This document shows, one piece after another, positions 34,768-44,574 of a stretch of 64,000 nt of DNA. Numbering within the stretch: the stretch's first letter is position 1; every line of letters starts with the position of its first letter. Source of the DNA: Agathobacter rectalis ATCC 33656 (GTDB lineage Bacteria; Bacillota; Clostridia; Lachnospirales; Lachnospiraceae); NCBI RefSeq assembly GCF_000020605.1, contig NC_012781.1, positions 139,001 through 203,000 on the forward strand. The letters are read 5' to 3'. Under the pieces are notes generated by a model. The model did not search any database. It saw only the letters and a program-made list of their open reading frames with translations, and was not told where the DNA came from. The position numbers and the translations under genes were made by a program.

Positions 34768-35667
34768 ATGATGAAGAGAAGTAAGAGATTTGCAGCATTG
34801 ATATTGACAGGTGTAATGGCAGTGACAACATTGTTTGGATGTGGTTCGTCATCAGGAGGAGCTGCCTCAGATAGCTCAGCGGCAGACAGCTCATCAAAGA
34901 AGGTTTTAAAGGTCGGTATGGAATGTGCATATGCTCCATTCAACTGGACACAGGATACAGATACCACACCGGACGGCAGCAAGGCAGTCAAGATAGCAGG
35001 CTCTGATTACTATGCATACGGCTATGATGTAGCAGTGGCACAGAAGCTTGCAGACCAGATGGGAATGGACCTTGAGGTACATAAGGTTGAGTGGTCATCA
35101 ATCGGTATCTCACTCGATGCAGGAGATTATGACTGTATCATCGCCGGTATGGGAAAGACAAAGGAAAGAGAAGCGTCATACGCATTCACAGAGCCTTATT
35201 ACTATAGAAACAACTGTATTGTTGTTAAGAAGGGCGGCAAGTATTCAACTGTAAAGGGTCTTTCAGATCTCGCAGATACAGGTTGCAAAGTAACGACACA
35301 GCTTGGAACAGGCTGGATTCCACTTTTAGACCAGATAAAGGGTGCTGAGCAGTCAGGAAACTTTGAGACTACATCAGAGTGCTTCCTCGCAATATCAAAC
35401 GGCAGCGCAGATGTATGTGTAATCGATGTTCCGACAGCAGAGTCAGCAGCACTGACAAATGATGATTTACAGATTATCGAGCTGGATGAGAATGATACAT
35501 TCACAGGTGATGATGAAATGGTAAATGTATGTATCGCAACAAGAAAGGATGATACAGCACTCAGAGATAAAATCCAGGATGCCATGAATGCAATCGGCTG
35601 GAATGACAAGGCAAAGATGGATGAGCTGATGGATCAGGTTCTGACACAGCAGCCGGCAGCCAACTAG
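34768..35667 (+). CDS. Polar amino-acid ABC transporter, substrate-binding lipoprotein
   Basis: A 299-residue family-3 extracellular solute-binding protein. It has a lipoprotein signal peptide with lipobox LFGC (cysteine at residue 23), then a serine/alanine linker, then the lobe-1 start KVLKVGMECAYAPFNW, the hinge-side YDVAVAQKLADQMG and the DYDCIIAGMGKTKEREASYAFTEPYY motif typical for amino-acid binding. AAGGAGGA is 7 bases before ATG 34768. It is the first gene of a binding protein-permease-ATPase operon. The exact amino acid cannot be assigned. Confidence 0.92.
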   Translation: MMKRSKRFAALILTGVMAVTTLFGCGSSSGGAASDSSAADSSSKKVLKVGMECAYAPFNWTQDTDTTPDGSKAVKIAGSDYYAYGYDVAVAQKLADQMGMDLEVHKVEWSSIGISLDAGDYDCIIAGMGKTKEREASYAFTEPYYYRNNCIVVKKGGKYSTVKGLSDLADTGCKVTTQLGTGWIPLLDQIKGAEQSGNFETTSECFLAISNGSADVCVIDVPTAESAALTNDDLQIIELDENDTFTGDDEMVNVCIATRKDDTALRDKIQDAMNAIGWNDKAKMDELMDQVLTQQPAAN

Positions 35668-35703
35668 TTGTTAGAGATTTATCTGATTCACGAAAAGATG
35701 AAA

Positions 35704-35745
35704 GACTGTGGGATGATGTTATATCGCATCATCCCACAATAGTCT
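35704..35745 (+). other. Stable intercistronic hairpin
   Basis: TGTGGGATGATG pairs perfectly with CATCATCCCACA around an 8-base loop, extended by GACTG/TAGTC. No T run follows. It lies between the binding-protein and permease genes, where such hairpins usually protect the upstream message and give the binding protein a higher level. Confidence 0.7.
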
Positions 35746-35795
35746 GATAAACCGGCGTAAGCTGGGGATTAGAGAGATAAAAGTGAGGTAGCAGT

Positions 35796-36554
35796 ATGAT
35801 GATAAGTAATCCAAGTAATTCGTTAGAATGGATGGTATTTCTGGCGCAGAAATATTCAAGCATGTTTATCAAAGGAACCTGGCTTACGCTGTACATATCG
35901 GTAGTTGGTACATTGCTTGGCTTCGTATTGGGATATATCGTAGGCATAGTAAATGATGTAAAGCTTAACGATGGCGACAACATCGTAAAAAAGGTCCTTA
36001 TCCGTATAGTAAAGGTGATATTTACAGTTTATGTTGAAGTATTCAGGGACACACCAATGATAGTTCAGGCGATGATTGTGTATTATGGAATACGTCAGAT
36101 GGGCTATGAAAACCTGACACCTGTATTTGCAGGTATTCTCGTAACTGTATTAAATACAGGGGCCTACATGGGAGAGACAGTCAGAGCAGGAATCGGTTCA
36201 ATAGATATGGGACAGCGCGAGGGCGCATGGGCCATGGGAATGTCACCGTTTAAGACAATGCTCTATGTAGTTTTGCCGCAGGCATTCAAGAACATCATTC
36301 CTGAGATGGCAAATACATTCCTTTTAAATCTGAAGATGACATCAGTGCTCAATGTTATCGCTGTGCAGGAGCTTTTCATGGCTGCCAAGACAGTCGGTGG
36401 AAACTACTACAAGTACTTTGAGTCATATCTGGTCATCGCAGTAATTTACTTTGTACTTTGCTTTGTATTTGATAAGCTCTTCAAGCTGATTGAAAAGAAG
36501 CTGCAGGGCAAGACAGACTATGCACTCGCAGTTGAGTACATGGACAATGAATAG
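35796..36554 (+). CDS. Polar amino-acid ABC transporter, permease
   Basis: A 252-residue inner-membrane permease of the HisM/GlnP type, with about five spans. The N-terminal [20 protein letters not shown] and the EAA loop region [28 protein letters not shown] (about 142-169) that docks onto the ATPase are both evident. [17 protein letters not shown] (about 86-102) is the family RxTPxxxQ region. GTGAGGTAGC precedes the start. It is followed by the ATPase gene after ten bases. Confidence 0.92.
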   Translation: MMISNPSNSLEWMVFLAQKYSSMFIKGTWLTLYISVVGTLLGFVLGYIVGIVNDVKLNDGDNIVKKVLIRIVKVIFTVYVEVFRDTPMIVQAMIVYYGIRQMGYENLTPVFAGILVTVLNTGAYMGETVRAGIGSIDMGQREGAWAMGMSPFKTMLYVVLPQAFKNIIPEMANTFLLNLKMTSVLNVIAVQELFMAAKTVGGNYYKYFESYLVIAVIYFVLCFVFDKLFKLIEKKLQGKTDYALAVEYMDNE

Positions 36555-36564
36555 GAGGCACAAT

Positions 36565-37305
36565 ATGAGTGAGACAGTAATTTCAATTAAGGATTTAAGC
36601 AAATCATTTGGTGATCATGAGGTACTTAGAAAGATTGATATTGATGTGCATTCCGGCGAGGTCATCTGTATTGTAGGCTCCTCAGGTTCGGGAAAATCAA
36701 CACTGCTTAGGTGCATCAACAAGCTTGAGAAACAGACCTCAGGAAAGATTTTATATCACGATAAAGAGGTCAGAAATGTACAAAAGGATATCAATGATTA
36801 CCGTTCAAAGGTGGGAATGGTGTTCCAGTCCTTCAATTTGTTCAACAATATGACAGTGCTTCAGAACTGTATGCTTTGTACAAGAAGGGTGCTTCATCTG
36901 CAAAAGCAGGAGGCCTTTGACAGGGCAATCACGCATCTGAAGGCAGTCGGCATGGCTCCTTATATCAATGCAAAGCCATCGCAGCTATCAGGAGGACAGA
37001 AGCAGCGAGTTGCAATTGCCAGGTCGCTTTGTATGAACCCGGAGGTGCTTTTGTTTGATGAGCCGACCTCGGCGCTTGACCCTGAGATGGTCGGAGAGGT
37101 GCTAAATGTCATGAAGGACCTCGCGAGGACAGGACTTACGATGATAATCGTCACACATGAGATGGCATTTGCCAGAGATGTTTCTACAAGAACTATTTTC
37201 ATGGACTCAGGATATGTGGCAGAGGATGCAGCACCGTCAGAGCTGTTTACAAATCCTAAGAATCCAAGAACAAGAGAATTCTTAAGCAGATATCTGGCAG
37301 GCTAG
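36565..37305 (+). CDS. Polar amino-acid ABC transporter, ATP-binding protein
   Basis: A 246-residue ATPase of the GlnQ/HisP class: Walker [10 protein letters not shown] (about 35-43), Q-loop [17 protein letters not shown], signature [15 protein letters not shown], Walker [17 protein letters not shown] and switch [13 protein letters not shown]. An in-frame upstream ATG at 36490 lies in the permease gene; ATG 36565 has AGGAGG and is the family start. With the two preceding genes it makes a complete importer. The gene after it is separated by 33 bases and may be cotranscribed. Confidence 0.94.
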   Translation: MSETVISIKDLSKSFGDHEVLRKIDIDVHSGEVICIVGSSGSGKSTLLRCINKLEKQTSGKILYHDKEVRNVQKDINDYRSKVGMVFQSFNLFNNMTVLQNCMLCTRRVLHLQKQEAFDRAITHLKAVGMAPYINAKPSQLSGGQKQRVAIARSLCMNPEVLLFDEPTSALDPEMVGEVLNVMKDLARTGLTMIIVTHEMAFARDVSTRTIFMDSGYVAEDAAPSELFTNPKNPRTREFLSRYLAG

Positions 37306-37338
37306 ATATGGTTGGCATTCAGAAGGAGGAAATGATAA

Positions 37339-38004
37339 ATGGATAATTTTGTAGTAACCTTTGCCAGAGGATTTGGAACAGGCGGAAAAGCAATAGCATC
37401 ACAGCTGGCAAAAGAGCTTGGAATACACTGTTATGAGAACCGTATTCTGACTCTTGCAAGCCAGCTGAGCGGACTTGACGAGAATGTGTTTCAGGAGGTA
37501 AATGAGAAGCTGCGTGAAGAGGGCGGATTTACGAGCTTTTTGCGAGGTCTTCCAAGAGCAAAGGGATATATATCAAGAAATGAGAAGTTCAAATCAGATG
37601 ACAGGCTCTTTGAGTATCAGAGCCAGATTATCAACGAGCTTGCAGACAAGGAATCCTGCGTCATAGTAGGAAAATGTGCCGACTATGTATTAAAGAACCG
37701 CCCAAATGTGGTGAGCATATACATTGAGGCACCGCGTGCATTCTGTGTGGAGCGTACCATAACCAATATGGGTGTGACACCGGAGGTGGCAAATGCCACG
37801 ATTGAGAGAACAGATAAGTTTAGGGCAGACTATTACAAGTACTATACACACGGAAACTACTGGACCAATCCGGTGAACTACGACCTGACACTAAATAGTG
37901 AGCGTGTTGGTGTGGAAAACTGTGTGAAGACGATAGAGCAGTATCTGATCATAAAGGGCTTTATCAAGGCTGATATGATTAAACCGGCGGGAGAGCTCAT
38001 ATAA
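37339..38004 (+). CDS. Cytidylate kinase-like protein (Cytidylate_kin2)
   Basis: A 221-residue P-loop protein of the cytidylate kinase-like family common in Clostridia. The N-terminal ITFARGFGTGGKAIASQLAKELG equivalent (VTFARGFGTGGKAIASQLA, residues 5-23) is a degenerate Walker A lacking the usual KS/T. RILTLASQLSGLDENV and CVIVGKCADYVLKNRPNVVSIYIEAP follow. True CMP kinase is normally encoded elsewhere, so the substrate of this paralogue is unknown. AGGAGG precedes the start by 8 bases. Confidence 0.82.
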   Translation: MDNFVVTFARGFGTGGKAIASQLAKELGIHCYENRILTLASQLSGLDENVFQEVNEKLREEGGFTSFLRGLPRAKGYISRNEKFKSDDRLFEYQSQIINELADKESCVIVGKCADYVLKNRPNVVSIYIEAPRAFCVERTITNMGVTPEVANATIERTDKFRADYYKYYTHGNYWTNPVNYDLTLNSERVGVENCVKTIEQYLIIKGFIKADMIKPAGELI

Positions 38005-38022
38005 AAAGTATATAACAAAAAA

Positions 38023-38054
38023 TTGCAGCTCGTGTGTTGAGCTGCAAATTTTTT
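38023..38054. terminator. Bidirectional-type terminator between convergent operons
   Basis: TTGCAGCTC and GAGCTGCAA form a perfect 9-base-pair stem around GTGTGTT, followed by a T7 run on the plus strand and preceded by A-rich sequence that supplies T residues on the minus strand. It separates the cytidylate-kinase-like gene from the convergent ABC operon. Confidence 0.85.
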
Positions 38055-38074
38055 TATTATTATATAGATATCGT

Positions 38075-38869
38075 CTATCCAAGCAAAGCCTTATCAGAAG
38101 CAAATTCCTCGCCGGAAACCTCCTCAAACTTCATGAGCAGATCCTCCACAGTGAGGTTTTTCTTTTCTTCGCCTGAGATATTAAGGACAACCTGTCCGTT
38201 ATTCATCATGATGAGTCTGTTGCCGTGAGCGATGGCATCACGCATGTTGTGTGTGACCATCATGGCTGTCAGGCTGTTCTCCTTGATGATTTTGTCTGTG
38301 AGAGCGAGCACCTTTGAGGCTGTCTTTGGGTCGAGAGCTGCGGTGTGCTCATCCAAAAGCAGTACCTTCGGCTTCTGGAGTGAAGCCATGAGCAGTGTAA
38401 CAGCCTGACGCTGTCCACCTGAGAGCAGACCAACCTTTGAGGTCATTCGATCCTCGAGTCCCAGATCAAGCTCCTTTAAAAGCTCGTGGAAGTGCTCCTT
38501 TTCAGCCTTTGTGATACCCCAGCCAAGACCACGGCGCTTTCCGCGGCGCGCTGCAAGTGCGAGGTTTTCATCAATCTGCATGGTTGCGGTAGTTCCTGTC
38601 ATTGGATCCTGGAACACACGTCCCAGAAATGATGCACGCTTGAACTCAGGAAGTCCTGTGACATCCACTCCATCAATGAGAATTGAACCATCGTCCACAG
38701 GCCATGTGCCTGCAACAGCATTGAGCATGGTAGATTTTCCGGCACCGTTTCCACCGATAACAGTGACGAAATCGCCCTCCTCAAGCTTTAGGTTTACACC
38801 ATTAAGGGCATGCTTTTCATTGATTGTGCCCGGATTGAAGGTTTTATGTACGTTTCTAATCTCTAGCAT
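38075..38869 (-). CDS. TrpXYZ-like ABC transporter, ATP-binding protein
   Basis: A 264-residue ATPase: Walker A GGNGAGKST (about 37-45), signature LLSGGQRQAVTLLMA, Walker B VLLLDEHTAALDP (an H replaces the usual P after DE) and switch MMVTHNMRDA. It belongs to the group of ATPases paired with ABC_sub_bind lipoproteins and LivM-like permeases. The DEHTAALD form is characteristic of this group. It is the last gene of a three-gene minus-strand operon and its start follows the permease stop directly. Confidence 0.9.
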   Translation of the reverse strand: MLEIRNVHKTFNPGTINEKHALNGVNLKLEEGDFVTVIGGNGAGKSTMLNAVAGTWPVDDGSILIDGVDVTGLPEFKRASFLGRVFQDPMTGTTATMQIDENLALAARRGKRRGLGWGITKAEKEHFHELLKELDLGLEDRMTSKVGLLSGGQRQAVTLLMASLQKPKVLLLDEHTAALDPKTASKVLALTDKIIKENSLTAMMVTHNMRDAIAHGNRLIMMNNGQVVLNISGEEKKNLTVEDLLMKFEEVSGEEFASDKALLG

Positions 38870-39859
38870 TTATTTGCCCTCCTTTGCATTAAGTGCTGCG
38901 GCAGAGCGCTTGCCGGCCTTTTTGAAGGAGGCCTTGCTCTTGCCCTTCAGGTAAGGCACTGCAAGGAAAATTGCCACGATGATTGCAGTGAAGAGCTTTA
39001 AGTCATCACTTGGCATCTGCAGCCACAGAACAATTCCGATTACAATGTAGTAAACAATTCCACCAAATATGACAAAGATAAGCTTTCCCATGAAATTCAT
39101 GTGCTTTCCGAGGATTGCATCGCCGAGCACCTCACCGATGATAACTGCGGCAAGACCGATGACGATTCCACCACGGCCCATGTTTACATCGGAAAAGCCT
39201 GAGTACTGTGAAAGCAGGCCGCCTGAGAGCGCTACAATTGCATTTGAAAGCGCAAGACCGATGAGCTTCATGTTGTCGATGTTGATACCCTGAGCCTTGC
39301 TCATTGCAGGGTTGCAGCCAGTGGCACGGATAGCAGAGCCCTGCTCTGTTCCGAAATACCAGTAAAGCACCGCGATAATTACAACCGAGAAAATCACACC
39401 GACAATTATCGCATGTGTCAGGTTACGTGATGAAAGCACCAGATTATATTTATCTGCGCTAAGTGCCTGGTTGGCGTGGCGCTGCATGATATTTAAGTTG
39501 ATAGAGTAGAGCGCTATCTGTGTAAGGATTCCTGCCAGAATCGGAGGAATGCCGAGCTTTGTATGTAAGAGACCGGTGCAGAGTCCTGCGAGCAGACCGG
39601 CAATACATGCGCAAAGCAGTGAAACCCAGATATTGTAGCCGTTAATCGTCATCATAACGGTTACGGCACCACCTGTTGCAAATGAGCCATCAACCGTCAG
39701 ATCGGCGAAGTCCAGCAGTCTGAAAGTGATATAAACACCGAGTGCCATGATACCCCATATCAGGCCCTGGGCTATATTGCCCGGAAGGGCATTGGTGAAT
39801 GCAACCGGATTTAAGGTTGCAAAATAACTCATTAGAATCATTTTATTAAATACCTCCAT
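38870..39859 (-). CDS. TrpXYZ-like ABC transporter, permease
   Basis: A 329-residue permease of the BPD_transp_2 (LivM/RbsC-like) family with eight or nine spans. Recognisable parts are GLIWGIMALGVYITFRLLDFADLTVDGSFATGGAV near the N-terminus and GCNPAMSKAQGINIDNMKLIGLALSNAIVALSGGL around 180-215, the typical motif of this class. It lies between the binding-protein and ATPase genes of the same operon. The basic C-terminal tail is rich in lysine and alanine. The likely substrate class is aromatic amino acids, by analogy with TrpXYZ. Confidence 0.9.
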   Translation of the reverse strand: MEVFNKMILMSYFATLNPVAFTNALPGNIAQGLIWGIMALGVYITFRLLDFADLTVDGSFATGGAVTVMMTINGYNIWVSLLCACIAGLLAGLCTGLLHTKLGIPPILAGILTQIALYSINLNIMQRHANQALSADKYNLVLSSRNLTHAIIVGVIFSVVIIAVLYWYFGTEQGSAIRATGCNPAMSKAQGINIDNMKLIGLALSNAIVALSGGLLSQYSGFSDVNMGRGGIVIGLAAVIIGEVLGDAILGKHMNFMGKLIFVIFGGIVYYIVIGIVLWLQMPSDDLKLFTAIIVAIFLAVPYLKGKSKASFKKAGKRSAAALNAKEGK

Positions 39860-39870
39860 AGTGCAGCTGT

Positions 39871-40875
39871 TTATTCAGCTGAGATTTCCTCATAGCCGTC
39901 AGGAACTGTGATTCCAAGCTCCTTGGCGCGGTCCGGAAGGTACTCCTTAGTGAACTTAGGAGCGCTCTTAACCTCCATAGTTTTGATGTCTGTACCATTT
40001 ACAAGGATATCGTAAGCCATCTCACCTGTTGTGTATCCAAGGTCGTAGTAGCTGATAGAAAGTGTAGCAACACCACAGCCCTTAGCGATTCCTTCCTCGC
40101 CGGCGAAGATAGGTTTCTTAGCCTGTGAAGCGACATTGTTGATAGCCTCTGTACATGAAGCAGCAGTGTTGTCAGTTGGGATGTAGATTGCATCAGATGC
40201 ATCACATGCACTCTGTGTTACTGCAGCGACATCATTTGAATCAGAGAAGGTGTACTCTTTTACAGTGTATCCCTCGTCCTCAAGGTATTTGGTAATAGTT
40301 GTTGACTGGTAGATACTGTTTGGCTCAGATGAGCAGTAGATGATACCGATGTTCTTTGCATCCGGGAAGAGCTCCTTGATACATTTAGCCTGCTCATCGA
40401 GTGGAGCGAGGTCTGTTGTACCTGAAATATTCTTTCCTGTAGTGCCTGACCAGTCTGACATATCAAGAGCTGTAGCGTAGTCTGTGATAGATGTTCCGAG
40501 AATCGGAATAGAGTCTGTGGCTGCTGAAGCGGCCTGAAGAGCTGCTGTGGCATTTCCAAGGATAAGGTCATAGTCGTTGGTGACGAACTTGGTGCAGATT
40601 GTAGAGCATGTAGAAGCATCTCCTGCGGCATTCTGCTCGTCAAATGAGACATCGTCTCCGAGCTTGTCCTTTAATGCATCCTCAAAGCCCTTTGTAGCGG
40701 CATCGAGAGCCTCGTGCTGTACGAGCTGGCAGATACCTACCTGATATTTGGCATCTGAGTTCTTGCCTGACTGTGTGCCACCGTTTGCTGAACCGGAATC
40801 TCCGCATCCGGCAAGTCCAAGAACCATTGTTCCGGCAAGAACAAGTGAAGCTAAAATTTTAGATCTCTTTTTCAT
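39871..40875 (-). CDS. TrpX-like ABC substrate-binding lipoprotein
   Basis: A 334-residue ABC_sub_bind (PF04392) protein. It has a lipoprotein signal peptide with lipobox LAGC, then a GTQSGK linker, then YQVGICQLVQHEALDAATKGFEDAL, which is the family's N-terminal strand-helix. Central KNIGIIYCSSEPNS and C-terminal LGYTTGEMAYDILVNG are also family hallmarks. The start at 40875 has AAAGGAGGAA upstream; the frame extends further but without a site. Members bind tryptophan, tyrosine or other aromatic compounds. This gene opens the operon and should be its most abundant product. Confidence 0.9.
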   Translation of the reverse strand: MKKRSKILASLVLAGTMVLGLAGCGDSGSANGGTQSGKNSDAKYQVGICQLVQHEALDAATKGFEDALKDKLGDDVSFDEQNAAGDASTCSTICTKFVTNDYDLILGNATAALQAASAATDSIPILGTSITDYATALDMSDWSGTTGKNISGTTDLAPLDEQAKCIKELFPDAKNIGIIYCSSEPNSIYQSTTITKYLEDEGYTVKEYTFSDSNDVAAVTQSACDASDAIYIPTDNTAASCTEAINNVASQAKKPIFAGEEGIAKGCGVATLSISYYDLGYTTGEMAYDILVNGTDIKTMEVKSAPKFTKEYLPDRAKELGITVPDGYEEISAE

Positions 40876-41017
40876 GATAATTCCTCCTTTTGTCAGCGCT
40901 TTAAAGCGTTGATGTATCAATTAGGTAAATTATATTAACTTATTAATGAGAAGTCAAGGGAAGATGAGGAAAAAGTAGGGTTTAATATATATAAATGATG
41001 GATAATAAGCCATTCTG

Positions 41018-41288
41018 TTTCGCTGGGTTAGGGGAGCTGTTTTAGGAATTTCAGCAGTTTCAGCTACTTTTTTATGGATTTTTCCGGCTGTTTCGCTGTG
41101 GTTAGGGAGCTGTTTTAGAAATTTCAGCAGTTTCAGCTACTTTTTTGGAGATTTTTCCGGCTATTTCGCTGTGGTTAGGGGAGCTGTTTTAGAAATTTCA
41201 GCGGTTTCAGCTACTTTTTTCCAGAATTTTTCCAGTTTTTGGACTGGATTGGGGAGCTGTTTTAGAAGTTTTATGGATTACAGCTACC
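41018..41288. repeat. Four tandem repeats of 73 bp with terminator-like cores
   Basis: Units begin at 41018, 41091, 41164 and, more degenerate, about 41237, a constant 73-base period. Each holds TTTCGCTG, GGGAGCTGTTTTAG, TTTCAGCAG and CAGCTACTTTTTT; AGCTG and CAGCT can pair before the T run. The array lies in the 680-base gap between the TrpX-like gene and tyrS, both on the minus strand. I see no gene in this gap; short frames crossing it have no ribosome-binding site. Confidence 0.8.
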
Positions 41289-41524
41289 CAAGGCCTGTCA
41301 GCTATCAACATATGGCTATTGTACACTATGCTAATTTAGTGTGGGGATATTATGCTAAAGAATAAAAATGATGGTTCATACTGGATTTGTGGAGAGGGTG
41401 TTGGCACAGAACAAAAAACTGTTTCGGGAGAAACGGAGTATACAGTTACATGTAGCAGTAAATTTGTGCCATATGAATTTCCTGCAAATGAATTTTCAAA
41501 ATAAAATATGGCTGAAAGTAAAAA

Positions 41525-41550
41525 ATCCCCGGTAGTAACTACCGGGGATT
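41525..41550 (-). terminator. Terminator of tyrS
   Basis: AATCCCCGGTAGT and ACTACCGGGGATT form a long perfect helix directly after the tyrS stop on the minus strand, followed there by six T. Confidence 0.85.
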
Positions 41551-41556
41551 CTCTGT

Positions 41557-42783
41557 CTATTCAGCTACAACCTTGGCAAATTTCTTTTTACCACGTCTGA
41601 TAATGAGACCCTCGCCCTTGAAATCGTCGAGAGTGTATTTTGTAGAGATATCAGTTACCTTCTCATCTGCAACGGAAACACCGCCCTGCTGGATATTTCT
41701 GCGGCCGTCTCCTCTTGAATCGCAAAGTCCTGCTTTTACGAGAACAGAGATGATATCAAGCTCTCCGTCAGGGAAGTCCTCAGCTGTAACGGTAACTGTA
41801 GGCATATTTGCGTTGTTGGCTCCGCCTGCGAAAAGTGCATGGCTTGCCTCTTTAGCCTTTGTGGCTTCCTCCTCACCGTGAACAAGCTTTGTAAGCTCGA
41901 ATGCCAGGATTTCTTTAGCTTCATTGAGCTGTGCGCCCTCCCAGCTTTCCATCTTGTCAATCTCTTCGAGAGGAAGGAAGGTGAGCATTCTGATACATTT
42001 AAGAACATCGGCATCAGAAACGTTTCTCCAGTACTGGAAGAACTCGAAAGGAGTAGTCTTGTTAGGATCAAGCCATACTGCACCTGACTGTGTCTTGCCC
42101 ATCTTCTTGCCCTCAGAGTTTAGGAGCAGGTTGATTGTCATAGCGTATGCGTCTTTTCCAAGCTTACGTCTGATGAGCTCTGTTCCACCGAGCATGTTGC
42201 TCCACTGGTCATCTCCACCGAACTCCATGTTGCAGCCGTATTTCTGGAAAAGTGTGTAGAAATCGTAGCTCTGCATGATCATGTAGTTAAACTCAAGGAA
42301 GGAAAGACCCTTTTCCATACGCTGCTTGTAGCACTCAGCTGTAAGCATACGGTTTACTGAGAAATGAGCACCAACCTCGCGGAGCACATCCACGTAGTTT
42401 AAGTCCATCAGCCAGTCAGCGTTGTTTACCATGATAGCTTTGCCCTCGCCAAAGTCGATGAAGCGGCTCATCTGTTTCTTGAAGCACTCTACGTTGTGGT
42501 TGATAGTCTCTGTTGTCATCATCTGGCGCATATCTGTACGTCCTGATGGATCACCAATCTGTGCGGTACCTCCACCGATAAGCACGATAGGCTTGTTTCC
42601 GGCCATCTGAAGTCTTTTCATAAGGCAAAGAGCCATGAAATGTCCAACGTGAAGGCTGTCTGCTGTAGGATCAAAGCCGATGTAGAAGGTAGCCTTTCCG
42701 TTGTTTATAAGCTCTTTGATTTCTTTTTCGTCTGTTACCTGCGCGATAAGACCGCGGGCAACTAATTCGTCATAAATTGTCAT
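41557..42783 (-). CDS. tyrS: Tyrosyl-tRNA synthetase
   Basis: A 408-residue class I synthetase of the TyrRS type. The HIGH-like motif is HVGHF ([19 protein letters not shown]) and the KMSKS-like motif KMGKT ([18 protein letters not shown]). [24 protein letters not shown] and GGDDQWSNM bind tyrosine and its adenylate. The C-terminal S4 domain runs to [14 protein letters not shown]. It charges tRNA-Tyr in the cytoplasm. The start at 42783 has GGAGGAAAATC upstream. Expression is controlled by the T-box leader in front of it. Confidence 0.97.
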   Translation of the reverse strand: MTIYDELVARGLIAQVTDEKEIKELINNGKATFYIGFDPTADSLHVGHFMALCLMKRLQMAGNKPIVLIGGGTAQIGDPSGRTDMRQMMTTETINHNVECFKKQMSRFIDFGEGKAIMVNNADWLMDLNYVDVLREVGAHFSVNRMLTAECYKQRMEKGLSFLEFNYMIMQSYDFYTLFQKYGCNMEFGGDDQWSNMLGGTELIRRKLGKDAYAMTINLLLNSEGKKMGKTQSGAVWLDPNKTTPFEFFQYWRNVSDADVLKCIRMLTFLPLEEIDKMESWEGAQLNEAKEILAFELTKLVHGEEEATKAKEASHALFAGGANNANMPTVTVTAEDFPDGELDIISVLVKAGLCDSRGDGRRNIQQGGVSVADEKVTDISTKYTLDDFKGEGLIIRRGKKKFAKVVAE

Positions 42784-42828
42784 GATTTTCCTCCTGATAA
42801 GATGAATCTGTATTCTGAAAAATAAAAT

Positions 42829-43150
42829 ATCCCCCTCATCCATTTAAGGACGAGGGGGATTTCTCGCGTTACCACCTTAATTTGCATCCTGCTCGCACAG
42901 GAATGCCTCCGTGAGTTGTCACACATTATTCGACATATGTGAAAATAGCCGATTCTGCTAACACTCCGGCACTATAACGTGTGCCAATACGTTGCGGCTT
43001 ATTAATCGAACCGGGGATATTTAATCATCCGGTATGACGTTCGGTGCAAAGCTCCGGGATGTATTCCAGATCTGTTTCCTTGCGCCTCTCACCTGCCGGC
43101 AGCTCTCTGTAAGTATTGCAGAAATGTACTTGTTCCCATCAAAGCCTGTT
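42829..43150 (-). promoter_or_regulatory. Tyrosine T-box leader of tyrS
   Basis: On the minus strand the leader has AGAGAG (43108-43103), the specifier region CTGGAA-TAC-ATC with UAC (Tyr) at 43063-43061, and the T-box AAGGTGGTAACGCGAG (about 42880-42863). It ends in the terminator hairpin ATCCCCCTCGTC/GACGAGGGGGAT-type at 42829-42858. Uncharged tRNA-Tyr should stabilise the antiterminator and switch tyrS on. Confidence 0.9.
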
Positions 43151-43261
43151 GAAATGTAATTGTGCTTCAATTGACGATATTATAGCCGTTTAAGAAGGGG
43201 TTTGTCAAGGGCTGTAAAAAGCGGTGATTACTTTAACGGTATATACAGGTCGGAAGAACTA

Positions 43262-43352
43262 TTGCAAAAAAGTATAAAAAAGTATAAAATAAAAGAAAAA
43301 GTATAAAAATTTATAAAAAACTATAAAGAACAATATAAAGTATAAAAAAATA
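43262..43352. repeat. Degenerate A/T-rich repeats of AGTATAAAA
   Basis: AGTATAAAA and close variants (TATAAA, CTATAAAG) occur about eight times in 90 bases, directly upstream of the ATPase gene at 43394. The run could be a UP-element-like promoter region or binding array. No gene is present here. Confidence 0.55.
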
Positions 43353-43393
43353 TAAATAGTTTTGAATTTCATATAATAAATTGAGGTGAATTT

Positions 43394-44458
43394 ATGCAGA
43401 ATCCATTTACTACAACCTTCAGTAAGACTCCGGAATACACATATATCCATACAGAGAAAACAGAGGAGATACTGGAAAACTTTATTTACGATAATCCGTC
43501 GGAGTCGGTATATAAGATAACCGGTGTCAGAGGCTCCGGTAAAACCGTTATACTTGCAAAGGTGGAGGAAGAATTAAGAACCAATGAAAGCAGATATATA
43601 AACTGGCTTGTTTTTGATGTAAATCCTGCAAGAGATATACTGGGACAGATAGCGGCAATGCTTGTAAAGGCCGGTTTTGGTTCACAGGATAAGAAAACAA
43701 CAGGGATAAACCTCTCTGCAACAGTGATGGGAACAGGTGGTGGAATCGGCTATACGGCAGAAAACAATAATAATTTCTTTGATATCGGTGTAGAAGTTGA
43801 GACAATGATACAGGCTGCACAGAAAAAGGGGAAGAAGATACTTATAGGAATAGATGAGGTTTCAAAGTCCGAAGAGATGATAAAATTTGCGTCTGAATAT
43901 GGCAGATGGCTCAGAGCAGGGTATCCGGTTTATTTTGTGTGTACAGGCTTGTATGAAAATATACAGGAATTGAGCAATGTCAAAAATCTTACATTTTTCA
44001 GAAGAGCGGCAACAGTTAAAACGGAGCCTCTTAATATGATACGAATGACTGAAATGTATAAGAGTAAGCTGGATATTGACAGTAATGAGGCTCGTGAAAT
44101 GGCGAAAATTACAAAAGGATACGCATATGCATTTCAGGAATTGGGAGTGTTGTATTTTAAGAAAAAGTTGGATGAGTTGTTAGAAGATATTTTACCAAAA
44201 CTCAAAGCTGAATTGTTTGCATATTCTTATGAAAAAATATGGGAAGAGATGACTGAAATGGACAGGTTTCTTGCAGGACTTTTGACAGAAAAGGAAGAAT
44301 ACAAGCGTGAAGAAGTGCTTAAGCTTATGGGAGAGAAGTCAGGAAGCTATTCTATGTACAGGGATCGTCTTATAAAAAGAGGGATATTAAATTCCAGACA
44401 GGGCTATATCTCACTTGCACTTCCATATTTTGGTGAATATATAAAGGAGTATTGTTAG
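43394..44458 (+). CDS. Archaeal-type (STAND-like) AAA ATPase
   Basis: A 354-residue ATP-binding protein of the group found in many copies in Clostridia. It has Walker A GVRGSGKT (about 45-52), Walker B KILIGIDEVSKSEEM (about 151-165), the sensor-like YPVYFVCTGLYENIQEL, and a C-terminal winged-helix-like part. GAGGTGA lies before ATG 43394. These proteins are poorly characterised; roles in regulation or phage/toxin response have been guessed. It stands alone, with the AT-rich repeat block upstream, so its expression may be specially controlled. Confidence 0.78.
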   Translation: MQNPFTTTFSKTPEYTYIHTEKTEEILENFIYDNPSESVYKITGVRGSGKTVILAKVEEELRTNESRYINWLVFDVNPARDILGQIAAMLVKAGFGSQDKKTTGINLSATVMGTGGGIGYTAENNNNFFDIGVEVETMIQAAQKKGKKILIGIDEVSKSEEMIKFASEYGRWLRAGYPVYFVCTGLYENIQELSNVKNLTFFRRAATVKTEPLNMIRMTEMYKSKLDIDSNEAREMAKITKGYAYAFQELGVLYFKKKLDELLEDILPKLKAELFAYSYEKIWEEMTEMDRFLAGLLTEKEEYKREEVLKLMGEKSGSYSMYRDRLIKRGILNSRQGYISLALPYFGEYIKEYC

Positions 44459-44574
44459 AATCTTAAAATGAGTGAATTATACAAGCTCCAAAAGCTTTTT
44501 AATTATTGCACTCTGACCGGTGGTGATGTATACTTTGAATAACAAACAAACTTTGGTTATGAAAGGGAGAAAAA

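Noticed and set aside
41018-41288. CRISPR-like array
   Set aside because: The whole 73-bp unit is repeated with no unique spacers, and no cas gene is present in the window.
41171-41365. A 64-codon plus-strand frame
   Set aside because: It starts inside the 73-bp repeats and has no ribosome-binding site.
41352-41504. A 50-codon plus-strand frame
   Set aside because: No ribosome-binding site and no family resemblance; it lies between the tandem repeats and the tyrS terminator. It could be a gene fragment but cannot be supported.
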